The notes beneath the pieces are model-generated. The model was not told where the DNA came from, did not search any database, and was given only the letters and a program-made list of their open reading frames with translations. This document shows positions 63,765-64,000 of a stretch of 64,000 nt of DNA, one piece after another. The DNA is taken from assembly GCA_045047085.1 (NCBI GenBank), contig JASFYT010000042.1, forward strand, positions 7,220 through 71,219, read 5' to 3'. Made by a program: the position numbers and the translations under genes. How positions within the stretch are numbered: position 1 is the stretch's first letter; the number at the start of each line of letters is the position of its first letter. This DNA is from GCA-2401155 sp045047085. GTDB lineage: Bacteria > Pseudomonadota > Alphaproteobacteria > Rhizobiales > Rhizobiaceae.

Positions 63765-64000
63765 ATGGCTCGCAAATTCACACCAAAAGTAGTCACCGCC
63801 AATCAGTTGCTGGACGGAGACGTGATTTACCTGACCAAGGACGGCAATTGGTCACGCATTCATGCGTCAGCCCATCTGTTGATAAACGAAGAGGATGCCA
63901 ATCAGTGGCTGGCGAAAGCTGAGACGCAACACAACGTCCTAGTGGGTGCATACCTTGCTGATGCCATTCAAGATGATAATGGCAATCCGACACCAGTTCA
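63765..64000 (+). CDS. DUF2849 domain protein (runs off the window)
   Basis: The frame is open from ATG 63765 to the window end (78 residues and two bases). MARKFTPKVVTANQLLDGDV and GNWSRIHASAHLL match DUF2849, a small family that lies between cysG and the sulfite reductase gene cysI in Hyphomicrobiales. VGAYLADAIQDDNGNP near the end is also typical. The protein has no known activity, but the location predicts that cysI and other sulfate assimilation genes follow beyond the window. Confidence 0.88.
   Translation, partial: MARKFTPKVVTANQLLDGDVIYLTKDGNWSRIHASAHLLINEEDANQWLAKAETQHNVLVGAYLADAIQDDNGNPTPV

Noticed and set aside
1..64000. CRISPR arrays, insertion sequences, prophage, tRNA and rRNA genes
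   Set aside because: No direct-repeat arrays, transposase or integrase genes, and no cloverleaf or rRNA motifs seen in the gaps.

Overview
The window looks like a chromosomal core region of an alphaproteobacterium of the Hyphomicrobiales (Rhizobiales) type, with a fairly low G+C content (mid-40s percent by eye, not counted). Evidence for this: an EipB-family envelope protein, the MipZ division-site ATPase, a siroheme synthase followed by a DUF2849 gene, an alphaproteobacterial LexA box (GAAC-N7-GAAC) in front of lexA, and the long conserved gene order rpsB-tsf-pyrH-frr-uppS-cdsA-rseP-bamA-lpxD-fabZ-lpxA-lpxI-lpxB. I found no rRNA, tRNA, CRISPR array, insertion sequence, integrase or phage gene.

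Layout. 1-4.1 kb: an NADPH-dependent FMN reductase cut by the window edge, eipB, then a plus-strand run of glycerophosphodiesterase, COG3146 acyltransferase-like protein and HIT protein. It is followed by an unusual GC-rich, multi-hairpin intergenic element. 4.1-12.2 kb: an acidic unknown protein, the ClpAP protease genes clpA and clpS, a DD-carboxypeptidase with a SPOR domain, a membrane DnaJ protein, a VWA protein and mipZ. 12.4-18.1 kb: a sulfur/alanine neighbourhood (cysteine synthase, AlaX editing protein, mercaptopyruvate sulfurtransferase, GNAT, alanine dehydrogenase with a divergent Lrp-type regulator) and a nitroreductase.

18.1-29 kb is the most interesting part. Two paralogous modules lie on opposite strands. 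Each has an MMPL/RND-superfamily exporter followed 17-18 bp later by a small secreted protein of about 180 residues with a GS(F/W)RGRG motif, two cysteines 19 residues apart and an IKFKKK tail. Between them lie sfsA, map, radC, psuG and a HAD phosphatase. I know no described function for this exporter-partner pair.

29-36 kb: central metabolism and envelope genes on the minus strand (eno, kdsA, a VOC protein, a DUF1801 protein, pyrG, secG, tpiA), with a small LprI-like secreted protein on the plus strand. 36.3-48.1 kb: ppiD, trpD, trpC, moaC, moeA, lexA, comEC (minus), gltX and gltA. 48.1-61.8 kb: a long minus-strand operon group that joins translation (rpsB, tsf, frr), UMP kinase, isoprenoid and phospholipid precursors (uppS, cdsA), site-2 protease (rseP), outer-membrane assembly (bamA) and lipid A synthesis (lpxD, fabZ, lpxA, lpxI, lpxB). 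S2 carries an unusual Ala/Glu/Pro tail and a helix-hairpin-helix-like C-terminal domain. 61.9-64 kb: a secreted thermonuclease-like protein, a siroheme synthase with a shortened methyltransferase half, and the start of DUF2849, the usual beginning of a sulfite-reduction locus.
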